From positions 186,001 through 250,000 of the forward strand of contig CAYOZN010000004.1 in NCBI GenBank assembly GCA_964408455.1: a stretch of DNA of 64,000 nucleotides, in the 5' to 3' direction. The stretch's first letter is position 1, and each line of letters starts with the position of its first letter. Position numbers and translations under genes: made by a program. Shown in pieces: positions 54,245 through 63,849 of the stretch. The notes below the pieces were generated by a model that saw nothing but the letters and a program-made list of their open reading frames with translations, made no database searches and was not told the DNA's origin. This stretch comes from CAYOZN01 sp964408455. GTDB lineage: Bacteria > Planctomycetota > Phycisphaerae > UBA1845 > UTPLA1.

Positions 54245-57200
54245 ATGGACCCGTGGAACCAGATTCTTCGTCGATCGCTCTGCATTCTCGCCGCCATGTG
54301 CCTGGCATTTCCCGCACGATCCATCGGCCAGGCGGCCTTTGAGGAGGACTTCGAGAACATCGGCACGGTACCTGCGGGTCAGCAGGGCCCGTCCGGCCTG
54401 ATTCAAAATGGATGGGTGTTTCGTAATCAGAGCAGTCCGGCAACCAACTGGCCCGCGTGGACGCCCAATGGCGGATCGGGCTGGTCGAACACCGGCGACG
54501 GATACCTTCGATCCTCCACTTCGTCCGCGGGGTTCATCGGCGCAAGCCTCAGCACGTGGGCGATCCTGCCGATCATCCCGGGCCAGCAGGCGGGAGACGT
54601 GCTTTCCATCTGGGTTCTGGATGGCAACTTCCCGAACCTCGACACGTTTCTGGATGTTCGCTATTCGCCAGGCGGCGGGACCGGCACCGGGAGCGGCCCG
54701 CTCGATATCGGCGATTTTACCGAGGTGCTGTTTACTGACGAACTTCCCGTCGGCGACGGGCCGGCGATTTACACTCAGGTGCAGGTGACGCTGCCGGGCC
54801 CCGGTCGCATTGCCATGCGCTATCATGCCCCCAACGTTCATAGTGTCGGCGGCGTGACATCAAACCTCTATATCGACACGCTGACAGTGGGCGCGCCGCC
54901 CGACCAGCCGTGCGGTCTGAACATGCCGGCAGTGGGGCAGACCGTCATCTGGGATGCGGCCGACGGGCCGTACACGATCTGTCAGGATTTCATACTTGCG
55001 GCCGGCGCCACGCTTCAGCTCGATCCCGGCGCGGTGGTGGACTTTCCGAATTCCCGCCGGCTCTATGTCGACGGATCGCTCATCGTCAATGGAACGGCGG
55101 CACAGCCGGTCATCATCACCGGCGATAACGTGAGCGGGCTCTTCGTGAAGGGCTCGGTTTCGTTTTCGCATGCGGACGTCGCCACCTCCATCCAGCTCAA
55201 TGCCGGCGGCGAGGCGTTCATCGCCGACAGCGTTCTTCGCGAGGAGGCCTGGCTCAGTGGGGCTGCAGACACGGCGCTGTTCATGGAGCGCTGCACCATC
55301 GAGTCGCTGGTCTTTTCGGGCGCCGGGGCCTCTCACTACGACACGGTACACTTTGCAAACCCCACGGTGCCCGTGCAACTGGGCCGCATTTACAAGGTCG
55401 ATGGGGTGTCATCAGTAACGCCCATCGAATACACGCTCAACTGCCAGACGCGTCTGATAGAGAATGTCACGATAACGGGAGTGCCCGGCCCGGCCATCAC
55501 CGTCGGCGCGTCGCAGACCGGCACGGCCGACGTCCTGGTCGACGACAGCAACGTGCTGACCGGCAACGAATATCCGATCCACATTCGCGTCGGCGGCCTG
55601 CATCCAGACAGCGTCATTCCGACGTCGGGCAACCAGCACAATGCAGTGCTTGCACCTTTTGCATTGGGCTCGGCCAGCGATCTGCGCAGCCTCGCGGCAC
55701 TGCCGGACGTCGGTGTACCGTACCACTTTCTCGAGCACGCGACGTTCAACGGTCGCGTGGACATGCCGCCAGGACTTGTGTGCCGGTTGGCGCCGGACGT
55801 GTCCCTTAACCTGCGCCAGAACAATGGATGGCATCCGCAACTTCGCGGCCTGCCCGATCTGCCGATTCGCTTCGAACGCCTGGAGCCAGGCCAGCCATGG
55901 GGCGCGCTGGGCTCGACGCAGGGCGTCAACCTCTGGGAGCACGTGCTCATCGATGGCGCAGTCATTGGCGTTTCCGCGGGCGAGTCCGACATTTACCTGC
56001 GAGACTGCGAGATCGCCCAATGCCAATGGGGTGGCAAGCCCAGCGGACACGGCATTATCTACGGAACGGGAAATCACTTCTGGGGCAATGCCATCGGCGT
56101 CGAAAACGATACGTCGGGCGCCGCCCTTTTCTCGGGAATCAAAATGGATGGCGCCGAGCGGCCCAACGTTTTTGCCGGCAACGAGATCGCGGTGAATAAC
56201 CAACTGGGCTCGTCCGGCCAGCTCGCCGACGACATTCACGTCGAACGAAACTGGTGGGGGCATGAAAGCGGACCGCACGAGACATTTTCCAATCCTGCCG
56301 GCGAGGGCGACGCAGTCGCGCCGCTCGTCCTGTTTCAACCGTGGGAGACGCAGCCTCCCGATCAGACGAACTATCGGCCGGTCGTTCGGCTTACGACCAG
56401 GCTGCATCCGGTCGCGCTGACCGGCGACAAAATCCTGCTCGAATGGGAGGCATTCGACGACGACGGCATCACCGGTTTTGACATCGACGTGCGCACGCCA
56501 CCGACCTTCACCGATCCGCCGGGATGGCAGACGCTGGCGTGGAACCTGCCGCCCTGGACGCGGCGATATGAATTAACCGTGCCCGATCGTGAGTACGGCG
56601 ACGGCAAACAGGTCCAGTTTCGCATTGTGGCCTACGAGGCCAGCGGCCAGACGGGCCTGGAGTTCTTCTGGCTCAATATTCCCGACCAGCCCCCGCCCGG
56701 CACCGTGGAGTTTCACAACGATCTGACGCAGGGCTTCCTTTACCATGGACTCTTCACGTTCTGCTATTCGGTTCTGAATGCCGATTCCCCGCCGACGCTT
56801 TACATTGAGCTCGACGGTGACATGCGCACCATGCGCGAGTTCGACCCCACGTGGGCGGCCGATGAATGCACCTCCGGCCCCAGTCGAATGCCGATGGCCA
56901 GCACCGACACCGCCCGCTTTGCCATTCGCACCCAGGGCAACGTCAACAACGATTACTGGTACTTTTCCGATTATTTTGAAATTCGCCCCGATCCGCGGTT
57001 TGAAGACGCGCCGCCAGTGGTGAGCATCATTTCGCCGCAGCCGGTTGAATTGTTCTCAGGCGGCTCGGTGATCCCCATCTCGTGGAGCGCCTCCGACGAC
57101 GACTTCGTGCGGGAGTATCGCATCCAGGCCTCCTTCAATGGCGGCTATACCTATCACACCATCGCCGACAGTGTGCCCGGCAATCGGAGCAACTACGACT

Positions 57201-57496
57201 GGCGACTGCCGACAAGCGACGGCCTGCCCGAGGTGCGCATCCGCGTCGTCGCCATCGACAAGCGGTTTCAGAATTCATCCGATCTGGTTGCAGTGCCCAT
57301 TGCGCCAGGCTTCGAGGCGCAGCCCGGCGATGTGAATGCCGACGGCTTCATCGACATGACGGACGCGGCATTGTTTGTGGATGTGCTGACCGGCGCCGAT
57401 CAGGACCCCGGGCACATTGCGCGGTCGGACACCAATGGGGACGGCGCGGCGAATGGCGCGGATGTCCAGTGGCTCGTTGACGCCCTGCTGCCATAG
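54245..57496 (+). CDS. Secreted beta-helix-like protein with choice-of-anchor-like domain and dockerin
   Basis: 1083 aa from ATG 54245. Signal peptide (SLCILAAMCLAFPARSIGQA). Residues about 30-220 resemble a cleaved-adhesin / MAM-like beta domain (FEEDFENIGTVPAGQQGPSG). Residues about 230-700 look like a right-handed beta-helix (GATLQLDPGAVVDFPNSRRL; NGTAAQPVIITG; NWWGHESGP). Two Ig-like or fibronectin-like domains follow (ILLEWEAFDDDGITGFDID; VIPISWSASDDDFVREYRIQ), then the dockerin-like tail (GDVNADGFIDMTDAALFVDV ... DTNGDGAANGADVQWLVDAL). A tandem paralogue is next. Role unknown; surface or matrix protein likely. Confidence 0.82.
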   Translation: MDPWNQILRRSLCILAAMCLAFPARSIGQAAFEEDFENIGTVPAGQQGPSGLIQNGWVFRNQSSPATNWPAWTPNGGSGWSNTGDGYLRSSTSSAGFIGASLSTWAILPIIPGQQAGDVLSIWVLDGNFPNLDTFLDVRYSPGGGTGTGSGPLDIGDFTEVLFTDELPVGDGPAIYTQVQVTLPGPGRIAMRYHAPNVHSVGGVTSNLYIDTLTVGAPPDQPCGLNMPAVGQTVIWDAADGPYTICQDFILAAGATLQLDPGAVVDFPNSRRLYVDGSLIVNGTAAQPVIITGDNVSGLFVKGSVSFSHADVATSIQLNAGGEAFIADSVLREEAWLSGAADTALFMERCTIESLVFSGAGASHYDTVHFANPTVPVQLGRIYKVDGVSSVTPIEYTLNCQTRLIENVTITGVPGPAITVGASQTGTADVLVDDSNVLTGNEYPIHIRVGGLHPDSVIPTSGNQHNAVLAPFALGSASDLRSLAALPDVGVPYHFLEHATFNGRVDMPPGLVCRLAPDVSLNLRQNNGWHPQLRGLPDLPIRFERLEPGQPWGALGSTQGVNLWEHVLIDGAVIGVSAGESDIYLRDCEIAQCQWGGKPSGHGIIYGTGNHFWGNAIGVENDTSGAALFSGIKMDGAERPNVFAGNEIAVNNQLGSSGQLADDIHVERNWWGHESGPHETFSNPAGEGDAVAPLVLFQPWETQPPDQTNYRPVVRLTTRLHPVALTGDKILLEWEAFDDDGITGFDIDVRTPPTFTDPPGWQTLAWNLPPWTRRYELTVPDREYGDGKQVQFRIVAYEASGQTGLEFFWLNIPDQPPPGTVEFHNDLTQGFLYHGLFTFCYSVLNADSPPTLYIELDGDMRTMREFDPTWAADECTSGPSRMPMASTDTARFAIRTQGNVNNDYWYFSDYFEIRPDPRFEDAPPVVSIISPQPVELFSGGSVIPISWSASDDDFVREYRIQASFNGGYTYHTIADSVPGNRSNYDWRLPTSDGLPEVRIRVVAIDKRFQNSSDLVAVPIAPGFEAQPGDVNADGFIDMTDAALFVDVLTGADQDPGHIARSDTNGDGAANGADVQWLVDALLP

Positions 57497-57582
57497 GGTC
57501 GCAGGTTCCAGCCGGCCAGAGAGTTCTGACAGGTTAGAAGGCCGTTTCGCGGCAGGAAAAGTGAATCGACGGAGAGTTGCAG

Positions 57583-60500
57583 ATGAATGCCGTTCACGTA
57601 GAACCGAAAGTTGCCGGCCGACCTGACGGTGCGACGTCGGCGGGCGCGCGACGATCAAGCGCAGCACAGACCCGCATTGCCGCAGCCGCCGCTCTGGTGT
57701 CGCTCGTCTGGTTGCCCGCGACGTTACGCGCCGACTTCTTCGAGGGATTTAACACTGTCTCGCAGCCCGGCTGGGAAGAATCCGGCCCGTCGAATCTGAT
57801 CGCAGACGGATGGATCTTTCGCAATCAGGACCAGCCGACCACGGTATCCCCGGCCTGGACCCGTGGCTTTTGGTTTCCGCCACAGGAAGGCGCGCGATTC
57901 CTGTTTTCCGGCCTGATGAACCTCTATGACGTGAATCCCGTCAGTTGCAGCCGATGGGCCATACTGCCGAACCTGCCGGAAGTCGCACCGGGTGGCACCG
58001 TGACGATCTGGGCCATCGGTTACAATCTTCCACAGAACAACCACAGCATCGAAGTCCGCCTGTCGACCAGTGGCGGCACCAGCACGGGAAGTGGTGTCAC
58101 CGCCGTGGGCGATTTCAACACTCTGCTCGGCTCGATCAACCCAACCGGCACCTGGCTTCCGCACGAATTTACACTACCGTCCGGTGGACGTGTGGCCCTT
58201 CGCTACGTCGGCATGAATATGCAAACCAACGGCGGCAACGGCGCCTACGTCGGCATTGACGCCCTGACTGTCGGTCCGCCCGCGATCGATCCGGCCTGCA
58301 ATCCGCCGCTGCCGGCGCCCGGTGAAACGATTGTTTGGAGCGTGGCCGACGGTCCCTACAAGATCTGCGTGGACACGACGATCCCCGAAGGTGCGACGCT
58401 TGTGCTTGAGCCGGGCGTGACGATCGAGTTTCAGGATTTTGCCGTGTTACGCGTTGAAGGACGACTGACCGGCGCCGGCACGGCGGCCCAGCCCGTCGCC
58501 CTCACCACCCCAACGCAGACCTCCCATACGCGGCTCCAGGCAGTCGGCACGGTCGACTTGCAGCACGCGCAGATCGGGATAAAGACGGCGACTGTTGGCA
58601 AGGGCGTCATCCGCGTATCGGATGGCGTTTTCCTGCCGACCGGCGGCTTCTCGGCCCTTCAAAGCCGAACCGGCCTCATCCAACTCCAGAACTGTGTCGC
58701 CCAAAGCGCGTTGCATCCATTCACACTCGGTCAGCCGGGCAACTTTGAAATGCGAAACGTCACGATTGCCGAGGGCGATCTCGAACTCGCCGGCTTCGCG
58801 ATCCTCGACGGCGTCACACTCCAGAACGGACAGCTTCTACTCGTCCGCGACTTTCAGCGGGCCAGCGTCGGCAACGTGACCATCAGCAATCCCGCCGGGC
58901 CGGCCCTGAAGCTGCGCAGCGGATCGGACTTTTACATCGGACCTGATGTCACAATTCTGGCACACGGCGGTGAGTATCCCATTCATCTCCAGGGCGGCGG
59001 CCTGACGCCGGACAGTCAAGTGATCGGCCCCGCGATTCTCGGCCCGCAGGAGGGAGAGCCCGGCGGAAATAATGGTCACTTCACCTGGCCTAACCTCGGC
59101 GTGCCATACGTCCTGCCAAGCAGCCCCTACTTCAGTGTCAATGCGACCATCGAGCCGGGCGTGACGATTCGCATGGGCGAATGGTCTGGCGTGCTGCTGT
59201 TCGGCGACGTGCTGAGCACGGTTGGGCGCATCAAGGGGCTGCCCGAAGCGCCGATTCGCTTCGAGTCGCTCTCGCCGGCCACGCACCACAAGTGGTTCGT
59301 GGGCGCTGCGGGAGGCATCAATCTATTGGAGCATGTCATCATCGACGGCGCCGGACTCGGGGTGACGGCGCCGCAGTCGGACATCGATGTGCGCGAGTGC
59401 ATCGTCCAGAACTGTGAAACCGGCATGCAGCCCACCGGATTCGGCTACATCACCGTTCACGGGACGCGCATTTTCAATAACGGCACCGGTGTCATCGATG
59501 ATCCGGCGTCGATCGCCAACGGGATGAACGTGTCTGGCGCGCAGAGGCCAAATATGTTCGTCGGCAACACCATCGCCGTTGACCACGTGCTTGGTGCAAA
59601 CGGCGAGATCGCTGACATCCAAGCCGACAACAACTGGTGGGGACATCCGACCGGCCCGTTCAACGAAATCTTCAACCCGGTCGGCCAAGGCGATCCGGTC
59701 TCGATTGCCGCGCTTTTTGAACCATTCCTGTCCAGCGAGCCCGATCTCTCGGACATTCCGCCGGTGGTGCGCATGGAGCGGCCCTTTGTCATGGCCGAGC
59801 CGGGCACGTGGGTCCTGCTCCAGTGGGAAGCATCCGACGATCACGACATCGTGCACCAGACCATCTGGCTCGAGGCCGACGGCGGCGGCGCATTCAATCC
59901 GCAGCCGATTGAATACCTGCCGGGAGACGTTCGCTCGCACCTGTGGCAGGTGCCATTCACCGGCCCGACGGCCGAGGCGCGCAAGCCCGTGCTGCGGATC
60001 GAGGCAACCGATACGGCCGGCAACACCGGCTACGACCAGGTCACCATCCAGATTCCCGCCGAGCCGCACGTGGAGGGCAATTTCGCTTTCACGACTGACC
60101 TGAGCGGCCCCTTCACGATCGGCCAGGAGTTCGACCTTTGCTGGCAGGCAGTGCCGGTGGCCTACAGCAACATCACCGTGTTCGTCGTGCTGGACGGCGA
60201 CGAGAACATTTATCGCGAGGGCGAGGATTACGGTAGCTGTATGTCAGGGGGGCCTATCCGGCTGCCGCTGGTGAGCACCGACACCGCGCGCATCGGCCTG
60301 CGCGTCGAGAGCGGTGGGAACCGCGTGCAGTGGTACTTCAGCGACAACTTTGCGATCCGGCCGCACGCGGCCATTGGCGACGCTCCGCCGCAGGTGAATC
60401 TGCTCAGCCCGAATGGCCTCGTGCCGGTCGACGGCAGCGCGGTCCCGATTCAATGGTCGGCGGCCGATGATGACGGGCTACGCGACTTCCGCGTTCAGGC

Positions 60501-60855
60501 GTCGCTCGACGGCGGGCGCACCTGGACCACCATCGCGCGGGATCTGCCGGGCGATGCCACGAGTCTGCTTTGGCAGCAGCCTGCGGGCGATGGTTCGGTG
60601 CAGGCGATCGTTCGGGTCGTCGCCTTCGATACGACGTTTCAGAACAGCTCGAGCGACAGCATGTCGCCGCTGCCGCTGCCCGGCGATCTCAACGGCGATG
60701 GCGTTGTTGGCTTTGATGATGCCGATCTGTTCGTCGCCGTCCTGCTCGGGCTTGATAGCGATCCGGGCGACATGGCTCGTGCAGATCTCAATCAGGATGG
60801 CACGGCCGACGGCCTTGACGTACAGCCGTTTGCTGACGTGCTCATCGGAAACTAA
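57583..60855 (+). CDS. Paralogue of the preceding beta-helix-like dockerin protein
   Basis: 1090 aa from ATG 57583 (SD GGAGAG); the signal lies after an unusually long N-terminal lead (AAAAALVSLVWLPATLRA). Domain order equals that of its neighbour: adhesin-like beta domain (NLIADGWIFRNQDQPTTVSP matches GLIQNGWVFRNQSSPATNWP), beta-helix (GATLVLEPGVTIEFQDFAVL; NNWWGHPTGPFNEIFNP), two Ig-like domains (AVPIQWSAADDDGLRDFRVQ) and dockerin (GDLNGDGVVGFDDADLFVAV ... ADLNQDGTADGLDVQPFADV). A tandem duplication that has diverged strongly. Probably co-transcribed, 86 bp apart. Confidence 0.82.
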   Translation: MNAVHVEPKVAGRPDGATSAGARRSSAAQTRIAAAAALVSLVWLPATLRADFFEGFNTVSQPGWEESGPSNLIADGWIFRNQDQPTTVSPAWTRGFWFPPQEGARFLFSGLMNLYDVNPVSCSRWAILPNLPEVAPGGTVTIWAIGYNLPQNNHSIEVRLSTSGGTSTGSGVTAVGDFNTLLGSINPTGTWLPHEFTLPSGGRVALRYVGMNMQTNGGNGAYVGIDALTVGPPAIDPACNPPLPAPGETIVWSVADGPYKICVDTTIPEGATLVLEPGVTIEFQDFAVLRVEGRLTGAGTAAQPVALTTPTQTSHTRLQAVGTVDLQHAQIGIKTATVGKGVIRVSDGVFLPTGGFSALQSRTGLIQLQNCVAQSALHPFTLGQPGNFEMRNVTIAEGDLELAGFAILDGVTLQNGQLLLVRDFQRASVGNVTISNPAGPALKLRSGSDFYIGPDVTILAHGGEYPIHLQGGGLTPDSQVIGPAILGPQEGEPGGNNGHFTWPNLGVPYVLPSSPYFSVNATIEPGVTIRMGEWSGVLLFGDVLSTVGRIKGLPEAPIRFESLSPATHHKWFVGAAGGINLLEHVIIDGAGLGVTAPQSDIDVRECIVQNCETGMQPTGFGYITVHGTRIFNNGTGVIDDPASIANGMNVSGAQRPNMFVGNTIAVDHVLGANGEIADIQADNNWWGHPTGPFNEIFNPVGQGDPVSIAALFEPFLSSEPDLSDIPPVVRMERPFVMAEPGTWVLLQWEASDDHDIVHQTIWLEADGGGAFNPQPIEYLPGDVRSHLWQVPFTGPTAEARKPVLRIEATDTAGNTGYDQVTIQIPAEPHVEGNFAFTTDLSGPFTIGQEFDLCWQAVPVAYSNITVFVVLDGDENIYREGEDYGSCMSGGPIRLPLVSTDTARIGLRVESGGNRVQWYFSDNFAIRPHAAIGDAPPQVNLLSPNGLVPVDGSAVPIQWSAADDDGLRDFRVQASLDGGRTWTTIARDLPGDATSLLWQQPAGDGSVQAIVRVVAFDTTFQNSSSDSMSPLPLPGDLNGDGVVGFDDADLFVAVLLGLDSDPGDMARADLNQDGTADGLDVQPFADVLIGN

Positions 60856-60936
60856 GCGTGCGTCAGTGCAGGCGCACGCCTTACCGGGCAGCAGAAACTG
60901 CCGCCAGGATCAGGTAGAAAGCCCTGGAAGGATGGA

Positions 60937-62205
60937 ATGATGTTATCCAACTCAAATCGCATTGGATGTAGAACTGTTTCGGCCGTGGCCGCCATTGGCA
61001 TGACACTATTGTTATCGCCCAGGCTTGCGCCTGCACAGAGCGAGTATCAGTTCTTTCTGGTTGAGTCGTTCAACCCCGGTTATTCGCTGGCCGAGACCGC
61101 CCTGTTCGGGATCAACGCATCGAACATCGGCGTTGGCAGCGATACCTTCGGCGGGTTTACCTGGACCGAAGCAACGGGCAAGACACAACTGCCGTGGAAC
61201 AGTTCAAAGGGGATTAACAACCCGGGCTGGATCAACTATACACACTCGATCTACCAGCCTTCCACGCAGCAGCAGATAACCATTCCCGAACCCAGTGCCG
61301 CCTATCCGATCCGCAGTCTGATCGATTTGAGCGACAACATGGTGGGCGTCGGCGTGGCGTCGCATGGGGGCTCAGGATGCGAACCCTTCGACTGCCCCTA
61401 TGACTGCGGAAAGGCCTTCGTCTGGGATCAGGTCAACGGCGCGCGCCATGTGAACGTACCCGACCTGAAGGCTTTTCATGCGGTAAATAACAACAACATC
61501 GCCGTCGGCGTGATCATCGTGAATTGCGACGATAACCGCGGCGTCGTCTACGATCTCAATACCGACCAATGGACCAACCTCAGCGATCTGCTCCCGCCGC
61601 TCGACTTAATCAACCGCCCGGCACAGATCTGGCCGACGGACATCAACGACTCGGGTCAGGTCATTGGACTGGCACTATACGGATCGGAGCCAGAGAAGCC
61701 CTTTATCTGGACGGCGGAGACTGGTTTCACGTTCCTCCCCATCATTCCCGGTGGCGAATACGGCTACATGTATGTGAACAGCATCAACAATAACGGCGTG
61801 GTCGTGGGCGAGGCGCTGGACGGGACCGTGATGAACTGGAAATCGTTCGTGTGGGATCCGGCCAATGGCATCCGCCTGTTGGAAGACCTGGTGGATGAGC
61901 CGGCTAACTTCCAAATTGAACGTGCGAATGCCATCAACGACAACGGCTGGATCGTTGGCAGTGGGCATTTTGGTCCCGGCTGGGCGACGCAGCGGGGATT
62001 TGTCCTGAAGCCCGTCGTTCAAAGCGTCCCGGGTGACATCGACGGCAATGGCATCGCGGACATGAACGACATTGCGAGCTTTGTCAATGTGCTCACCGGC
62101 GCCGACGAAGATCCTGATCGCGTTGCTGCGTCCGATCTCAACGGCGATGGCTCTGCCAATGGCCTGGATGTAACCGTCATGGTCGATCTCCTGCTCAATG
62201 GTTAG
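60937..62205 (+). CDS. HAF-repeat secreted protein with dockerin
   Basis: 422 aa, with SD AAGGA before the ATG pair at 60937/60940. Signal peptide (VSAVAAIGMTLLLSPRLAPA). The body has HAF-type repeats: DINDSGQVIGLALYGSEPEK PFIW; SINNNGVVVGEAL ... KSFVWDPANGIRLLED; AINDNGWIVGSGHFG. These predict a beta-propeller-like fold. Dockerin tail: GDIDGNGIADMNDIASFVNV ... DLNGDGSANGLDVTVMVDLL. Third in a same-direction run of dockerin proteins; biological role unknown. Confidence 0.82.
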   Translation: MMLSNSNRIGCRTVSAVAAIGMTLLLSPRLAPAQSEYQFFLVESFNPGYSLAETALFGINASNIGVGSDTFGGFTWTEATGKTQLPWNSSKGINNPGWINYTHSIYQPSTQQQITIPEPSAAYPIRSLIDLSDNMVGVGVASHGGSGCEPFDCPYDCGKAFVWDQVNGARHVNVPDLKAFHAVNNNNIAVGVIIVNCDDNRGVVYDLNTDQWTNLSDLLPPLDLINRPAQIWPTDINDSGQVIGLALYGSEPEKPFIWTAETGFTFLPIIPGGEYGYMYVNSINNNGVVVGEALDGTVMNWKSFVWDPANGIRLLEDLVDEPANFQIERANAINDNGWIVGSGHFGPGWATQRGFVLKPVVQSVPGDIDGNGIADMNDIASFVNVLTGADEDPDRVAASDLNGDGSANGLDVTVMVDLLLNG

Positions 62206-62226
62206 TACATCGGGAAAGGATTGCAT

Positions 62227-63465
62227 ATGTGCAAATCTTGTCGTCAACAACACGTCTTTACCGCTGCCGTCTTCACGCTTTTGATGGCCGCACCCGCGCT
62301 TGCGCGAGCAGATGTCGAGTACGAGCTTGTCATCATCGAGCCGTGGAACACCAGCTACAGCCTCGCGAGTTCCGGGGTCGGCGGGCTGAACAATCTCAAT
62401 CAGGTGACGGGCTGCGCGACGACCGCGCCCCTGGGCGGACCGTGCTCGTTCATCTGGACACTCGAGACCGGCAAGGTGCCGATCAACCTGGCAGGTCCCA
62501 TTAACGACCTCGGGGTGATCACGTCCGGCAACTACATTCGCTGGCCAGACGGCACCCTTCAGCAGATGGACGGCGCCATGGGCGACGGCGCCGACCTGAA
62601 CAACGCTAACGTCGTGGCCGGAACGGACGGGGAGCTCTATTGGTGCGAGTACGGTGAGGTTTTTCCCAACCGTGAGGCGGCGGTCTGGAGCCCGGAAGGC
62701 GGCTCCATTCTCGTGCAACAGCAGCTCGGCGTTCCCGCCGCGGATCAGGCCTGGGCCGTCAATAACAACAACCAGTTCGTCGGCGTCCGATCCACGACGG
62801 GCATGTGCGGAGACCAAAAGGCGTTCTATTACGACCTGAACGTAAATCAATACGTCGATCTACATACGCTGTTGACGGGCAGTTCCTCCGGAATCACACA
62901 CGCCGTGGATATCAATGACGCGGGCATCGTGATCGGCGATGGACCGGTGAGCATCGGCGGAGGCGCCTTTCTCTGGAGTGCCGGCGCTGGGTTCACGTTC
63001 TTTCCCAGTCTGCCTGGGACGCTACCCGGCTATTCCATTCCTAGCTCAATCAACAATGCCGGCACGGTGGTCGGCCAGGCCATTGTCAACGAGTGGTGGC
63101 ACGCCTGGATCTGGGACGAGCAGAACGGTATCCGCGACTTGAACGAGATCACGGAAGGGATTCCGCCGAACTTCGCCATCGTGGAAGCAAGAAAGATCAA
63201 CGACAACGGCTGGATCATCGGCCGTGGGCACTACGGCGACTGGAGCCCAACGCGAGCGGTGGTACTGATCCCGCTTCATTCAGATATGCCAGGCGACATC
63301 GATGGCGACGGTGACGTCGACATGAATGACGCGGCGCTGTTCATCGACGTTTTGCTCGGCATCGACAATGACGCGGGCCATCAACTTGGTGCCGACCTGA
63401 ATGCCGATGGAGCCCCCAACGGCGGCGACGTCTCTCTGATGACTGCGGCGTTGATTGGTTCGTAG
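62227..63465 (+). CDS. HAF-repeat secreted protein with dockerin (paralogue)
   Basis: 412 aa from ATG 62227 (SD GGAAAGGA; TTG 62221 possible but poorer). Signal peptide (VFTAAVFTLLMAAPALARA). HAF-type repeats parallel the previous gene: GGLNNLNQVTGC, DINDAGIVIGDGPVSIGGGA, SINNAGTVVGQAIVNEWWHA WIW and KINDNGWIIGRGHYG. Dockerin tail: GDIDGDGDVDMNDAALFIDV ... DLNADGAPNGGDVSLMTAAL. Separated from its paralogue by 21 bp, so clearly one operon and a tandem duplication. Confidence 0.82.
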   Translation: MCKSCRQQHVFTAAVFTLLMAAPALARADVEYELVIIEPWNTSYSLASSGVGGLNNLNQVTGCATTAPLGGPCSFIWTLETGKVPINLAGPINDLGVITSGNYIRWPDGTLQQMDGAMGDGADLNNANVVAGTDGELYWCEYGEVFPNREAAVWSPEGGSILVQQQLGVPAADQAWAVNNNNQFVGVRSTTGMCGDQKAFYYDLNVNQYVDLHTLLTGSSSGITHAVDINDAGIVIGDGPVSIGGGAFLWSAGAGFTFFPSLPGTLPGYSIPSSINNAGTVVGQAIVNEWWHAWIWDEQNGIRDLNEITEGIPPNFAIVEARKINDNGWIIGRGHYGDWSPTRAVVLIPLHSDMPGDIDGDGDVDMNDAALFIDVLLGIDNDAGHQLGADLNADGAPNGGDVSLMTAALIGS

Positions 63466-63514
63466 GAGCTCATTGGCCAATCGGATGCACGATAATCTTG
63501 AAGGAGGTTGTGAC

Positions 63515-63849
63515 ATGGTCAGCGGGACGAGCCGATTGTCTGCGATGATTTGCGTACTCACGGCATGGATTGTCGGGATCAGCGTGGCACGCGCCGGCGG
63601 GCCGCCTGCCGATCCGGACTACAAGATATTCGACCCCGGCAATACCGGCATTCCCGGCTACGCCAACATGATGCTCGTTGATGGGTGCAGATTGGCCCGC
63701 ATGGCTCTCCAACCATCACGCTCGGCCCGGCGGCCGGCAATGGACATGACCTTTACATCCGGCCCGAACTGAACAGCGTCATGCGCTACGATGCCTCAGC
63801 CAATGGCCTGGATCCTGCAATCATGGTTGACCTGTTGCTGAATGGATGA
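63515..63849 (+). pseudogene. Frameshifted, internally deleted dockerin-protein remnant
   Basis: A perfect SD (AAGGAGG at 63500-63506) precedes ATG 63515. A signal peptide (MICVLTAWIVGISVARAG) and GGPPADPDYKIFDPGNTGIP follow, then sense is lost near 63686 and the frame runs to TGA at 63770. The other frame resumes sensible protein at 63688: GSPTITLGPAAGNGHDLYIR, SVMRYDASANGLD, AIMVDLLLNG, stop at 63849. That end matches SANGLDVTVMVDLLLNG of the 422-aa protein at 60937. An NHL-type exported protein with dockerin has therefore lost most of its middle and its frame. Confidence 0.7.
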
